Of a stretch of DNA of 64,000 bases, positions 1 through 8,810 are shown in pieces. How positions within the stretch are numbered: the stretch's first letter is position 1; each line of letters starts with the position of its first letter. The position numbers were made by a program, and so were the translations under genes. The notes below the pieces were generated by a model. It worked only from the letters and a program-made list of their open reading frames with translations. It ran no database searches and was not told the origin of the DNA. This DNA comes from Paracoccaceae bacterium (lineage in GTDB: Bacteria; Pseudomonadota; Alphaproteobacteria; Rhodobacterales; Rhodobacteraceae), in assembly GCA_002402045.2 (NCBI GenBank), contig NVUX02000002.1:1-64000 (forward strand), given 5' to 3'.

Positions 1-1362
1 GAAAAAGAAGAGCGTGTTGAAGGGGCTATGTTTGGCCGCGTCAAAGGCGGCTTCACTGTGGATCTGGGCGGCGCGGTTGCGTTCCTTCCCGGCTCTCAGG
101 TTGATGTGCGCCCCGTGCGCGATGCTGGCCCGCTGATGGGTCTGCTCCAGCCGTTCCAGATTTTGAAAATGGACCGTCGTCGTGGTAACATCGTTGTTTC
201 CCGTCGCGCCATTCTTGAAGAATCTCGCGCCGAGCAGCGCGCTGAAATCGTTGGCAAGCTCGCTGAAGGCGACACTGTTGACGGTGTGGTCAAGAACATC
301 ACCGATTACGGTGCGTTTGTGGACCTTGGCGGCGTAGACGGCCTGTTGCACGTAACAGACATGGCTTGGCGTCGTGTGAACCATCCTTCCGAAATTCTGG
401 AAATTGGTGCAACTGTTAAGGTGCAGGTTGTTAAGATCAACCGCGAAACCATGCGTATTTCGCTTGGCATGAAGCAGCTGCAAGAAGACCCATGGACAGA
501 AGTAGAAGCACGTTATGCGCTTGAATCAGTCCACAAAGGCCGCGTAACCAACATCACCGATTATGGCGCATTTGTTGAGCTTGAAGCCGGTGTTGAGGGT
601 CTTGTTCACGTGTCCGAAATGTCTTGGACCAAAAAGAACGTACACCCAGGCAAAATCGTTTCTACTTCGGAAGAAGTTGAAGTTATGGTGCTTGAAATCG
701 ACACTGTTAAGCGTCGCGTTTCCCTTGGCCTCAAGCAAACTCAGGGCAATCCGTGGGAGAATTTCTCGGCGGCGTTCCCTGTGGGCACTGAAGTTGAAGG
801 CGAAGTCAAAAACATCACCGAGTTTGGCCTGTTTATCGGCCTTGAGGGCGATATTGACGGCATGGTTCACCTTTCGGGCCTTGATTGGGATCGCTCCGGC
901 GAGGAAGCCATTCAGGATTACCAGAAGGGCGACATCGTGAAAGCGGTTGTGACCGATATTGACTCCGATAAAGAGCGGATTTCACTGTCGATCAAAGAGC
1001 TGGGCGAAGATCCGTTTGAGGGCGCCGTTGGCGGTATCAAACGCGGTGCTATCGTAACCGTTGAAGTGACGTCCATCGAAGATGGCGGCATTGAGGTAAC
1101 GTATGATGGCATGAAGTCATTCATCCGTCGCTCCGATCTTTCTCGTGACCGTGCCGAGCAGCGCCCTGAGCGTTTCTCTGTTGGCGATAAGGTTGACGCT
1201 CGCGTCACCAATATCGACAAATCTTCGCGTCGCCTTGGTCTTTCGATCAAAGCCCGCGAGATTGCCGAAGAGAAGGAAGCGATCGAGCAGTATGGTTCAT
1301 CTGACTCCGGCGCATCCTTGGGCGATATCCTTGGCGCAGCGCTGAAAGGCTCTGACGACTAA
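1..1362 (+). CDS. rpsA: 30S ribosomal protein S1, 5' end outside window
   Basis: The reading frame is open from base 1, so the N-terminus lies before the window. The visible part carries successive S1 RNA-binding repeats: three near-identical ones contain the hallmark KNITDYGAF, TNITDYGAF and KNITEFGLF strands followed by GLLHV, GLVHV and GMVHL, and a fourth divergent one lies near the C-terminus (IRRSDLS). This is the ribosomal protein that helps mRNA bind the 30S subunit. Its TAA stop overlaps the start of the next gene by one base. The link to ihfB a little downstream is the usual alphaproteobacterial arrangement. Identification is secure; only the start is missing. Confidence 0.97.
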   Translation, partial: EKEERVEGAMFGRVKGGFTVDLGGAVAFLPGSQVDVRPVRDAGPLMGLLQPFQILKMDRRRGNIVVSRRAILEESRAEQRAEIVGKLAEGDTVDGVVKNITDYGAFVDLGGVDGLLHVTDMAWRRVNHPSEILEIGATVKVQVVKINRETMRISLGMKQLQEDPWTEVEARYALESVHKGRVTNITDYGAFVELEAGVEGLVHVSEMSWTKKNVHPGKIVSTSEEVEVMVLEIDTVKRRVSLGLKQTQGNPWENFSAAFPVGTEVEGEVKNITEFGLFIGLEGDIDGMVHLSGLDWDRSGEEAIQDYQKGDIVKAVVTDIDSDKERISLSIKELGEDPFEGAVGGIKRGAIVTVEVTSIEDGGIEVTYDGMKSFIRRSDLSRDRAEQRPERFSVGDKVDARVTNIDKSSRRLGLSIKAREIAEEKEAIEQYGSSDSGASLGDILGAALKGSDD

Positions 1363-2303
1363 TGCCCCCTTGGGATGGCAATAAAGAAGGTCTCGAAAGA
1401 GACCTTTACGAGGAGCGGCGCCGTAAGTGGCGCCGCTCTGGCTTTTGGCGCGGCATCGGTTTTATGGTGCTCTTGCTTGGCGGGCTTACATGGTGGGCGC
1501 TGGCCAATGCTAAAAGTGAATTTCCGACAGGGCAGCACATTGCCCGCATCAGCATTAAAGGCATCATCACGCAAAGCCGCTACCGCGAGGAAGTGCTGGC
1601 GAAAATTGCTGCCGATGATGACGTAAAGGCGCTGATCGTCTGGATTAATTCGCCGGGCGGCACGGTTGTTGGCTCCGAAATTCTTTATGAAAACCTGCGG
1701 GCTGTGGCGGCTGTAAAGCCTGTGGTGGCGCAGATGGCCGGTGTGGCGGCTTCGGGCGGTTATATTGCGGCCTTGGGGGCTGATCACATTGTGGCGCGCT
1801 CAAATACGATCACCGGATCGGTGGGCGTGATCATGGAATACCCAGATTTTAGTGGCCTGCTAGAGCGGGTCGGGGTGGAAATGCAGGTTATCCGCAGCTC
1901 TCAGATTAAGGGCGGGGTGAGCCCTTTTCGGGCGGCTAGCCTTGAGGAAGTGGCTGCGCAAGAAGCCTTGATTGAAGAGACTTTTCAATGGTTCAAAACG
2001 CTCGTGGCTGAGCGGCGCAACCTGAGCGGAAATGAGCTGGATGACGTTACGACAGGCGGCGTGTTTTCTGGCCGGTCGGCAGTGGCAAATGGGCTGATTG
2101 ATACGCTTGGCGGAGACGTGGAAGCCCGCACGTATCTCGAATCGGTTACGCCTACGTTAACTGAGCTGAAAGTGGAAGATTGGAGCCTCGCCCAACCGGA
2201 GCCTTGGTATAACGGGGTTTTGTCCACTTTATTGGGCGTAAATCCGCTTCTGAAGCGATTTTCTGCCACTGAATCGCCCCAGCTCTATTCCATAACCCGC
2301 TAA
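1362..2303 (+). CDS. sppA: Signal peptide peptidase SppA, short form
   Basis: This 313-residue protein is a half-length SppA, the membrane-bound serine protease that degrades cleaved signal peptides. A single membrane anchor lies at about residues 30-50 after a basic N-terminus. The catalytic serine is S131 in GVAASGGYIA and the general-base lysine is K183 in SSQIKGG, the Ser-Lys dyad of the family. The INSPGG loop at 95-100 is also typical. The ATG overlaps the rpsA stop (TAATG), so it is probably co-transcribed with and translationally coupled to rpsA. Length fits the short bacterial form rather than the duplicated E. coli protein. Confidence 0.93.
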   Translation: MPPWDGNKEGLERDLYEERRRKWRRSGFWRGIGFMVLLLGGLTWWALANAKSEFPTGQHIARISIKGIITQSRYREEVLAKIAADDDVKALIVWINSPGGTVVGSEILYENLRAVAAVKPVVAQMAGVAASGGYIAALGADHIVARSNTITGSVGVIMEYPDFSGLLERVGVEMQVIRSSQIKGGVSPFRAASLEEVAAQEALIEETFQWFKTLVAERRNLSGNELDDVTTGGVFSGRSAVANGLIDTLGGDVEARTYLESVTPTLTELKVEDWSLAQPEPWYNGVLSTLLGVNPLLKRFSATESPQLYSITR

Positions 2304-2396
2304 GGCGTGGCACAATACATATGTAAACAGTGTAATATGTACCGGTGCTTGACGGGGCGCCTCTTTGATAGCTCGACAACTTGGAGGGGAACAATA

Positions 2397-2678
2397 ATGA
2401 TAAAATCCGAACTGGTCCAAAAGATCGCCGATGAGAATCCCCATCTTTATCAACGGGATGTTGAGCGTATTGTTGGAACCATTTTTGACGAGATCGTCGA
2501 GGCCATGGCTGCTGGGAAACGGGTAGAGCTACGTGGCTTTGGCGCGTTTTCTGTGAAAAAGCGCGAGGCCCGCACAGGGCGCAATCCGCGCACGGGTGAG
2601 ACCGTGAATGTTGAAGAAAAGCATGTTCCGTTTTTTAAAACCGGAAAATTGTTGCGAGACCGCTTGAACGGCAAGTGA
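2397..2678 (+). CDS. ihfB: Integration host factor subunit beta
   Basis: This 93-residue DNA-binding protein of the HU/IHF family bends DNA as a heterodimer with IHF-alpha. The sequence carries the beta-arm signature GRNPRTGE with the intercalating proline, preceded by [12 protein letters not shown] chose the ATG at 2397 because GGAGGGGA lies at 2383-2390 just upstream and the product then has the standard family length; an upstream in-frame ATG would add about 30 unrelated residues. It sits downstream of rpsA-sppA with a 93-base gap that could hold its own promoter. Confidence 0.95.
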   Translation: MIKSELVQKIADENPHLYQRDVERIVGTIFDEIVEAMAAGKRVELRGFGAFSVKKREARTGRNPRTGETVNVEEKHVPFFKTGKLLRDRLNGK

Positions 2679-2699
2679 TCTGCGCTTAAACTAGAGAGC

Positions 2700-3038
2700 A
2701 TGATGCGCTATATTAAATACATAATTCTGGCGGCCTTCATGGCCGCCTTGGTGTTACTGGCTCTGGCCAACCGTGGGGTGGTGGCCATTTCGGCTTTGCC
2801 TGAGGGGCTGCCCTATGCGGATGCGCTCCGCCTGCAAGTGCCGCTGTTTGTGGTTATATTTGCGGCCATTGGTGCGGGCTTGTTGCTGGGGTATCTTCTT
2901 GAATATTTCCGCGAGCACAAGTATCGCCGTCAAGCCGCGGTGAAAAACCGTGAAGCCGCTGCCTTGAGCGCCGAGCTTGCTAAGCTGAAAAAGTCAAACG
3001 GGTCTGATGAAGACGACGTTTTGGCGCTGTTGAATTAA
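2700..3038 (+). CDS. LapA-like membrane protein (DUF1049)
   Basis: A 112-residue inner-membrane protein with two hydrophobic segments, about residues 5-24 and 48-68, followed by a charged, coiled-coil-prone tail ([10 protein letters not shown] to [10 protein letters not shown]). This matches the LapA/DUF1049 family, which in E. coli acts with LapB in lipopolysaccharide assembly control; that function is not demonstrated in this lineage. It starts with ATGATG at 2700, and its TAA overlaps the trpF ATG (TAATG). The two genes are therefore probably translationally coupled, although they share no obvious pathway. Confidence 0.75.
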   Translation: MMRYIKYIILAAFMAALVLLALANRGVVAISALPEGLPYADALRLQVPLFVVIFAAIGAGLLLGYLLEYFREHKYRRQAAVKNREAAALSAELAKLKKSNGSDEDDVLALLN

Positions 3039-3676
3039 TGCGAGCCAAGATCTGCGGCCTTAAAGATGCCGCCAGTATACAGGTGGCGGCAGCGGGGGGC
3101 GCGCGCTATATCGGGCTGAATTTCTTTCGTAAATCCCCCAGATATGTAACGCCATCACAAGCGGCCGCGCTGGCTATCGGCACCCCTATCGGGGTGGCTA
3201 AAGTTGCGCTCGTGGTAAATGCCACAGATGCCGAGATCGATGAAATAACGGCTGTGGTGCCGCTGGATATGCTGCAATTACATGGGGCTGAAAGCCCTGC
3301 AAGGGTTGCTGAAATTAAAGCACGCTATGGCCTGCCCATTATGAAAGCCATAGGTGTGGCTGATGAAGCCGACATCGCCCAGATAGCAGGTTATGAGGCC
3401 GTTGCCGACCAGATTTTGGTGGATGCCAAGCCGCCCAAAACTGCGGTTTTACCCGGCGGTAACGGGCTTTCTTTTGACTGGCGGCTGATTGCGGGCCGAA
3501 AATGGCAGCGCCCTTGGATGCTTGCGGGCGGGTTAACGCCGCGCAACGTGGCTGAGGCTATCCGTTTAACCGGCGCGCTTCAGGTCGATGTGTCTTCCGG
3601 CGTGGAAAGCGCGCCGGGGGTGAAAGACCCCGCGCTTGTAAAAGCCTTTATTGAAGCCGCCCGCGTTGTGGGCTAA
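3038..3676 (+). CDS. trpF: Phosphoribosylanthranilate isomerase
   Basis: TrpF converts phosphoribosylanthranilate to CdRP in tryptophan synthesis. The 212-residue TIM-barrel protein starts with the family strand KICGLKD, with the catalytic cysteine at C6. It carries the LQLHG motif and the C-terminal phosphate-binding stretch [10 protein letters not shown], followed by the catalytic-aspartate strand VDVSSGVE. The start overlaps the upstream stop by one base. trpB follows 33 bases later, so the two form a trpFB unit; trpA is not in the window. Confidence 0.95.
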   Translation: MRAKICGLKDAASIQVAAAGGARYIGLNFFRKSPRYVTPSQAAALAIGTPIGVAKVALVVNATDAEIDEITAVVPLDMLQLHGAESPARVAEIKARYGLPIMKAIGVADEADIAQIAGYEAVADQILVDAKPPKTAVLPGGNGLSFDWRLIAGRKWQRPWMLAGGLTPRNVAEAIRLTGALQVDVSSGVESAPGVKDPALVKAFIEAARVVG

Positions 3677-3709
3677 AGATGGCCCAACCAGCAGGTAAAG
3701 GCTTTCAAA

Positions 3710-4927
3710 ATGAGCGACACTAAAAATTCATACAGGCAGGGCCCCGACGAGCAGGGCCGTTATGGTATTCACGGTGGGCGGTTTGTGTCTGAAACCCTGA
3801 TGCCGCTGATTTTGGAGCTGGAAGCCCAATACGAGTTTGCCAAAACCGATGATAGCTTTTGGGCCGAAATGGAGCACCTGTGGAAGCACTATGTGGGCCG
3901 CCCCAGCCCGCTTTATTATGCTGAGCGCCTGACCGAGTATTTTGGCGGCGCCAAAATTTACCTCAAGCGGGACGAGCTAAACCACACGGGTGCGCATAAA
4001 ATTAACAACGTGCTGGGGCAAATTTTGCTCGCGCGTCGCATGGGCAAAAAACGGATTATTGCCGAAACCGGCGCCGGGCAGCACGGGGTGGCTACGGCGA
4101 CTGTGTGCGCTAAGTTTGGCCTTAAATGTGTGGTTTTCATGGGGAAAACCGATGTTGAGCGGCAATCTCCCAACGTGTTTCGGATGAAGTTGCTCGGGGC
4201 CGAGGTTATCCCCGTGACCTCGGGCCGTGGAACGCTGAAGGACGCGATGAATGAGGCGATGCGTGATTGGGTTACCAATGTTGACGATACGTTTTATTGC
4301 ATCGGCACGGTGGCTGGCCCGCATCCGTATCCAGCAATGGTCCGGGATTTCCAAACCATTATTGGCAAAGAAACCCGTTGGCAGCTGGAGGAACAAGAGG
4401 GCCGTTTGCCCGACAGCCTTGTGGCCTGCATCGGCGGTGGCTCAAATGCTATGGGGCTGTTTCACCCGTTTTTGGACGATGAAAGCGTGCGGATTATTGG
4501 TGTTGAGGCCGGTGGCCACGGCGTAGATGACCGCATGGAGCACGCCGCCAGTATTTCCGGCGGCCGCCCTGGTGTGCTGCATGGCAACCGCACCTATTTG
4601 CTTCAAGATGACGACGGCCAAATTTTAGAGGGCCACTCGATTTCGGCGGGGCTGGATTATCCGGGGATTGGCCCCGAGCATTCATGGCTGCACGATATCG
4701 GGCGGGTTGAATATGAGTCGGTGACCGATGCGGAGGCGCTGGAGGCTTTCCAGCTTCTCTGCACCACGGAAGGGATTATTCCCGCGCTTGAAAGCGCCCA
4801 CGCCATTGCCCACGCCGCCAAAATTGCGCCGGACCTTCCGAAAGACCACCTGATGGTGGTGAACCTGAGCGGAAGAGGCGATAAGGATATTTTTGCGGTG
4901 GCAGGGCATTTAAACGTGGAGCTATGA
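3710..4927 (+). CDS. trpB: Tryptophan synthase beta chain
   Basis: TrpB condenses indole with serine in the last step of tryptophan synthesis. The 405-residue protein has the PLP-lysine motif HTGAHKIN with K97, and the phosphate-binding loop [10 protein letters not shown] in the C-terminal half. The length is standard for the TrpB1 family that partners with TrpA. It lies 33 bases after trpF and is clearly in the same unit. No trpA follows, so the alpha subunit must be encoded elsewhere. Confidence 0.97.
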   Translation: MSDTKNSYRQGPDEQGRYGIHGGRFVSETLMPLILELEAQYEFAKTDDSFWAEMEHLWKHYVGRPSPLYYAERLTEYFGGAKIYLKRDELNHTGAHKINNVLGQILLARRMGKKRIIAETGAGQHGVATATVCAKFGLKCVVFMGKTDVERQSPNVFRMKLLGAEVIPVTSGRGTLKDAMNEAMRDWVTNVDDTFYCIGTVAGPHPYPAMVRDFQTIIGKETRWQLEEQEGRLPDSLVACIGGGSNAMGLFHPFLDDESVRIIGVEAGGHGVDDRMEHAASISGGRPGVLHGNRTYLLQDDDGQILEGHSISAGLDYPGIGPEHSWLHDIGRVEYESVTDAEALEAFQLLCTTEGIIPALESAHAIAHAAKIAPDLPKDHLMVVNLSGRGDKDIFAVAGHLNVEL

Positions 4928-4938
4928 GCAATTTATAT

Positions 4939-4956
4939 GCTAAGAGCGCGCTTAGC
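4939..4956 (+). terminator. Possible weak hairpin after trpB
   Basis: GCTAAG-agcgcg-CTTAGC forms a perfect six-pair stem 12 bases after the trpB stop. No convincing T-run follows (TTCCTTAC), so it is only a candidate terminator or 3'-end stabiliser. Confidence 0.3.
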
Positions 4957-5055
4957 TTCCTTACGGCTTCAACACGTTACTATTTTGTTGGAATCAACAA
5001 GGGCTGACAATATCGTTAGGGAAGAAGTCAATAATGGCTCAAAGGAGATAGGGCA

Positions 5056-5814
5056 GTGGAACCAAGGCATTTTACGCGTCGTTTGATAGCGACGGTGATA
5101 GATATCATCCTGCTCAGCCAGCTTGTATTTTACATGATGGTGCCGTTTGCTGATGGCAATACTGTGCGCTTGAGCGGTGGGATATACCAATCTGTAAGCT
5201 GCCGGATTGTGCCGCTTGTGCCGGAGTCGCAGGCTTATTTTTCTGAGCGCGGGGTTGAGGCCGAGAACGGTAGCCTCTGCAAGGCCTATCAAAACGGGTT
5301 TTTCGCGGGATCTAGCCTTTTGGTGAGCAGCCATACCAATGCTCAAGGTGATATCGCAAATGATGCCATAACCATTACCGTTGCGCTCGATAGCGCTGGC
5401 CAGCAGGTTTCGCCCGTTTTTCCAGTGGCTTATTTGCAGCCGATCCTCGTGCTTGCCCTCTTGATTTTGATCACGTTTGTAATGCAGGGGCAAACTTTGG
5501 GCAAAAAGATTACGCAAGTGCAAGTGATAAAAATTGACGGGGATTACCCTAGCTTTAGGCAGGTTGCACAGCGCGAAGTTCTTAAATTTGCGCCGGCTAT
5601 TGTGTTGTTTTTCATCGGGGTTTTTGCGCCTGCTTACTCTCTGGAGCTGGTGGTGCCGCTGTTGCAAAAGGGCGAAAACATTGCGCTGGTGCTTGGATTT
5701 TTGGGAACGGCTACGTTCATTTATATCCTTTGGTGGGTCGCGCCAATGATCTGGTGGAATGGCACAATGCCCTATGATAAATTCAGCAATACACTGGTAG
5801 AGCGGAGTTATTAG
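5056..5814 (+). CDS. RDD-family membrane protein
   Basis: The 252-residue protein opens with RRLIATVIDIILL, the first membrane helix of the RDD family (named for its Arg-Asp-Asp residues), and has further hydrophobic segments at about 125-140, 177-197 and 210-235. The motif GQTLGKKITQVQV after the second helix is also characteristic. An unusually long, polar, Cys-containing insert of about 90 residues separates helix 1 from helix 2 and would face the periplasm. The start is GTG at 5056, chosen because AAAGGAGA precedes it. Some RDD proteins act as ion exchangers, but the function here is unknown. Confidence 0.72.
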   Translation: MEPRHFTRRLIATVIDIILLSQLVFYMMVPFADGNTVRLSGGIYQSVSCRIVPLVPESQAYFSERGVEAENGSLCKAYQNGFFAGSSLLVSSHTNAQGDIANDAITITVALDSAGQQVSPVFPVAYLQPILVLALLILITFVMQGQTLGKKITQVQVIKIDGDYPSFRQVAQREVLKFAPAIVLFFIGVFAPAYSLELVVPLLQKGENIALVLGFLGTATFIYILWWVAPMIWWNGTMPYDKFSNTLVERSY

Positions 5815-5837
5815 ACCCATTCTGCCAACCTTTCCTA

Positions 5838-5865
5838 TTGTAACTCTGCGCAAACGCGCTATGTA
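5838..5865 (+). promoter_or_regulatory. Putative sigma-70-like promoter of the YodC-like gene
   Basis: TTGTAA at 5838-5843 and TATGTA at 5860-5865 are separated by 16 bases, in the gap upstream of the YodC-like gene. This is a motif match only. Confidence 0.3.
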
Positions 5866-5906
5866 AGGCGTCTGCTAATGTTGCGGCGTTGTATTGGAGA
5901 GAGAAA

Positions 5907-6380
5907 ATGGCGGATTATAAACTGGGCGACATCGTTGCCCTCACAGCGGGCTCGCCCCGCATGGCGATTGAAAGTGTTGAAGGCGATATGGTCTCAACAA
6001 TTTGGTGCAACGAAGGCACCATTCATCGCGACACGTTTAACGCATTGCTGGTTAAAAAATGGGAAGTTCGCGAAGGCGGCGGCTATAAAGGCGGCGGCGG
6101 TGATCGTGGGGGCTACAAAGGTAGCAGCGATCGTGGCGGCGACCGTGGTGGCTATAAAGGCGGCGGCGATCGTGGTGGCTTTGGCGGCGGCGATCGTGGC
6201 GGCTACAAAGGTGGCGGTGATCGTGACGGCGGCGGCTACAAAGGTGGCAGCAAGCCTTATGGCGGAGACCGTGACGGTGGCAGCAAGCCTTTTGGTGGCG
6301 GCGATGATCGTGGCGCCCCTAAAGGCAAGCCCGGCTGGGATGGCAAGCCTCGTGAGAAGAAATTCTTCCGCAAAGACTAG
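5907..6380 (+). CDS. YodC-like (DUF2158) protein with Gly-rich tail
   Basis: Residues 1-54 (MADYKLGDIVALTAGSPRMA and onward to a WCNEG-type strand) resemble the small YodC/DUF2158 domain, which normally makes up a whole protein of about 60 residues. Here it is followed by about 85 residues of low-complexity repeats of the type DRGGYKGGG, ending in a basic KPREKKFFRKD. I chose the ATG at 5907, with GGAGAGAG upstream, because homology begins exactly there. Arg/Gly-rich tails of this kind often bind RNA, but that is inference. A strong terminator follows 30 bases after the stop, so this is probably a single-gene transcript. Confidence 0.7.
   Translation: MADYKLGDIVALTAGSPRMAIESVEGDMVSTIWCNEGTIHRDTFNALLVKKWEVREGGGYKGGGGDRGGYKGSSDRGGDRGGYKGGGDRGGFGGGDRGGYKGGGDRDGGGYKGGSKPYGGDRDGGSKPFGGGDDRGAPKGKPGWDGKPREKKFFRKD
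6061..6333 (+). repeat. Tandem Gly-rich codon repeats
   Basis: Imperfect repeats of GGC-rich codons encode units of the form DRGGYKGGG, DRGGFGGG and DRDGGSKPFG. At least seven units are visible, and the region is prone to length variation. Confidence 0.85.
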
Positions 6381-6409
6381 CCTGAACTGGCTTTAAGTTA
6401 AGATATTTG

Positions 6410-6443
6410 AACAACGCGCAGTGGAAACTGCGCGTTGTTTTCG
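6410..6443. terminator. Bidirectional rho-independent terminator
   Basis: AACAACGCGCAG at 6410-6421 and CTGCGCGTTGTT at 6428-6439 form a perfect 12-pair stem with a six-base loop, followed by TTTCGTTT. It lies between the convergent YodC-like and LysE genes and could serve both. Confidence 0.88.
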
Positions 6444-6444
6444 T

Positions 6445-7047
6445 TTAGAGGCCACCAAATAGAACCACTAAAACGCCTACCAAAATGATGGCCGCCATGC
6501 TCCAGTTGAAGGTCCGCAACCGTGCGGTGGTATGCAGCCAGCGCGCCAGCAGCATGCCAAACCATGCCCAGCCCGTGGCCGAAGTAGCCCCGCCGAGCAT
6601 TGAAACTCCTGCAATGGTGGCGGCGCTGGCTACAGGGTTTTCGGGGTTCAAAAACTGGGCCGAAATGCTGATACACATGATCCAGGCTTTGGGGTTGATC
6701 CATTGAAATGCGGCTGCTTGAATAAAGGTAAAAGGCTTGGTGGCCGCCCCCGCCTCGCCGGGCCGCTTGGCCGTGGCGATTTTCCACGCGACCCAAATTA
6801 GCATCACGGCCCCGCCCCAGCGCAGAATTTCGTGCAATATAGGATATTGGATAAATACCCGGCCAAGGCCAAGAGATATTGCGAATATCATAAAGCCAAA
6901 GCCAAGGAATACGCCAAAAATATGCGGGGTTGTCGCGCGTAAACCGTAGTTTACGCCAGAGGCGGCCAGCATCATATTATTTGGCCCTGGGGTCCAGGCC
7001 GAGGCCATAACAATGCCAAGCAAGGCGAGAAGATTATCAACAGACAT
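6445..7047 (-). CDS. LysE-family amino-acid exporter
   Basis: This 200-residue inner-membrane protein has about six hydrophobic segments and the N-terminal LysE/RhtB pattern TPGPNNMML near residues 19-27. The family exports amino acids or their derivatives. The gene ends next to a strong shared terminator and begins 33 bases before the end of the divergently numbered cca gene on the same strand. Nothing identifies the substrate. Confidence 0.88.
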   Translation of the reverse strand: MSVDNLLALLGIVMASAWTPGPNNMMLAASGVNYGLRATTPHIFGVFLGFGFMIFAISLGLGRVFIQYPILHEILRWGGAVMLIWVAWKIATAKRPGEAGAATKPFTFIQAAAFQWINPKAWIMCISISAQFLNPENPVASAATIAGVSMLGGATSATGWAWFGMLLARWLHTTARLRTFNWSMAAIILVGVLVVLFGGL

Positions 7048-7080
7048 GGGAATTCCTATAGGTCAACTTTAGTGACCTTT

Positions 7081-8232
7081 TCAGGGTTTCACCATCTTGT
7101 CAAGCGCAGCAGCGCTCAGGGAAAACCCCGAAGAAATCCACAAAGTTTCAAGCCGCTTCAGCTCTTGGCCCAAGGCTTTTCCGGGTGGAATCCGGTCCAT
7201 CACATAAGGCGCTTTAAGCGGGAAAACCTCAGCCGCAGCGGCTTTGATTTGAGAAACCAGCCGCGGGTCTACCGGCATGTTAATGCTGGCGGATTGCACC
7301 AATAGGGCATCTATCGCCGCAGCTTCTCCCCGTCGATAGCCGGCCTCTGTCAGGCTGGGCAAGGTCATGGCGGCATAAATATCCGCCAGCCCCTTGGCCT
7401 CGGCTTTGGAAAGGCGCCAGCGCTGCGCAGGGGCCTCGCCCCCCAGCGCCGCCAGCCGTCGCAGCCAGCGCAGTGGCGCGCCGTTTTCAATCGCGACCAG
7501 CGGCCCGATAAACTGGGCATCTGCCCCGGGCAACACCCGCGCCAGCACGCCCGTTTGCTTCATAAGCGCCAGCGAGGCGCTCGGGTCTGGCGCATTCAAA
7601 AGCTTGCGCATTTCTGCCCCCACGCGCTCCGCCGATAGCCCATCCAGCCCGTCAATACTGGCAGATATCGCGGCAATCGCCTCCATATCCGGCCCCTCCA
7701 TAGGGTCACAATATTGGGCATAAAGCCGGAAATACCGCAAGATACGCAGGCTGTCCTCGGCGATGCGCTCAAACGCATTTTCAATAAAGCGCAGCCGCCG
7801 CGCCTTGGCGTCTTCAATCCCTCCGAGAGGGTCAATAACCGTGCCATCGGCCTGTGCATATAGCGCATTAAAGGTAAAATCTCGCCGCTGGGCGTCATCC
7901 ATGATATCTGTTGAAAAGGCCACTACAGCGCGGCGTCCGTCGGTTTCTACATCTTTGCGAAACGTGGTAATCTCGTATGCCTGGCCCCTAAACACTACGG
8001 TAACCGTGCCGTGCTCTATCCCCGTAGGGATCGCCCGAAAGCCCGCGTCTTTGGCCAGTGCCATCACGGTTTCCGGCAAAGCATCGGTCGCGATGTCTAC
8101 ATCGGCAACGGGCACACCAAAGACCGAATTGCGCACAGCACCACCCACGGCCAGCGCGCGATGGCCGGGTGTTTCCAACATTGCCATAACCGGCGCGGCG
8201 TCTTCCAGCCATTTTGCATTCGTAATTTTCAC
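7081..8232 (-). CDS. CCA tRNA nucleotidyltransferase / poly(A) polymerase family
   Basis: The 383-residue protein has the class II nucleotidyltransferase core: AVGGAVRNSVFG, then the metal-binding DVDIAT, then RRDFTFNALY and the downstream SLRILRYFRL. This family adds or repairs the 3' CCA of tRNA; alphaproteobacterial members are usually annotated as CCA-adding enzymes. I placed the start at the GTG at 8232, whose bases overlap the TGA of the upstream Nudix gene (GTGA), because a longer open frame would run about 100 bases into that gene. The pair is probably co-translated. Confidence 0.9.
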   Translation of the reverse strand: MKITNAKWLEDAAPVMAMLETPGHRALAVGGAVRNSVFGVPVADVDIATDALPETVMALAKDAGFRAIPTGIEHGTVTVVFRGQAYEITTFRKDVETDGRRAVVAFSTDIMDDAQRRDFTFNALYAQADGTVIDPLGGIEDAKARRLRFIENAFERIAEDSLRILRYFRLYAQYCDPMEGPDMEAIAAISASIDGLDGLSAERVGAEMRKLLNAPDPSASLALMKQTGVLARVLPGADAQFIGPLVAIENGAPLRWLRRLAALGGEAPAQRWRLSKAEAKGLADIYAAMTLPSLTEAGYRRGEAAAIDALLVQSASINMPVDPRLVSQIKAAAAEVFPLKAPYVMDRIPPGKALGQELKRLETLWISSGFSLSAAALDKMVKP

Positions 8233-8810
8233 AGCCGCTCCGCCAAGTTCCTGATCATCCGCGCACTTGCGCCCCAAATATAATGCGGGCCATACGGAAT
8301 AGCCAGATACCCGCGCATTTGCCCGTGCCATTCCCGCTGGTGCAGGTGCATGTTGCGGTGGTCCATCAAAAAGGCCAGAGGCACGGTGAAAACCTCTTCG
8401 ACTTCAGACGGATCTGGCCGGGGCGTAAACCGCCCCTCCACCAGCCCTATTTGTGGGCTGATCTCAAACCCTGTAATGCTTTCATGCCCTTGCAGAGCCC
8501 CAAGGCAACGCACATTTGAAAGCCCGATTTCCTCCTCGGACTCCCGCACGGCCGCGGCCCACAATCCGGCGTCACTGTCCTCAACTTTCCCTCCCGGAAA
8601 GGCCACTTGGCCAGGATGATTGCGCAAATGCGCGGCACGGCGCGTTAAAATAACGTCTAGCCCGCGCGGCCCATCGAGCAAGGCGATTAACACGGCTGCT
8701 GAGCGCAGTGTGCGTGCGCCTGCCCGCAGGTTTGGCGCATAGTCAAAATCGCTGGAGGGCGCGGGGGCGGGGCCGTTGAGCGCGCGCTCTATGTCTGTCG
8801 CAGATATCAT
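8229..8810 (-). CDS. CoA pyrophosphatase (Nudix hydrolase)
   Basis: The 193-residue protein carries the UPF0035/CoA signature [20 protein letters not shown], running directly into a Nudix box whose core is RESEEEIGL. Enzymes of this type hydrolyse CoA or oxidised CoA to 3',5'-ADP and phosphopantetheine. Its ATG overlaps the cobQ stop by four bases upstream, and its stop overlaps the cca start downstream, so cobQ, nudix and cca form a tightly packed unit. Confidence 0.88.
   Translation of the reverse strand: MISATDIERALNGPAPAPSSDFDYAPNLRAGARTLRSAAVLIALLDGPRGLDVILTRRAAHLRNHPGQVAFPGGKVEDSDAGLWAAAVRESEEEIGLSNVRCLGALQGHESITGFEISPQIGLVEGRFTPRPDPSEVEEVFTVPLAFLMDHRNMHLHQREWHGQMRGYLAIPYGPHYIWGASARMIRNLAERL

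Noticed and set aside
4924-5007. 27-codon ORF whose ATG overlaps the trpB stop
   Set aside because: Very short, no recognisable features, and it runs through a hairpin; a chance frame is more likely.
4928-5055. Possible start of trpA after trpB
   Set aside because: The 128 bases after trpB hold no TrpA motif; the next gene is an RDD protein.
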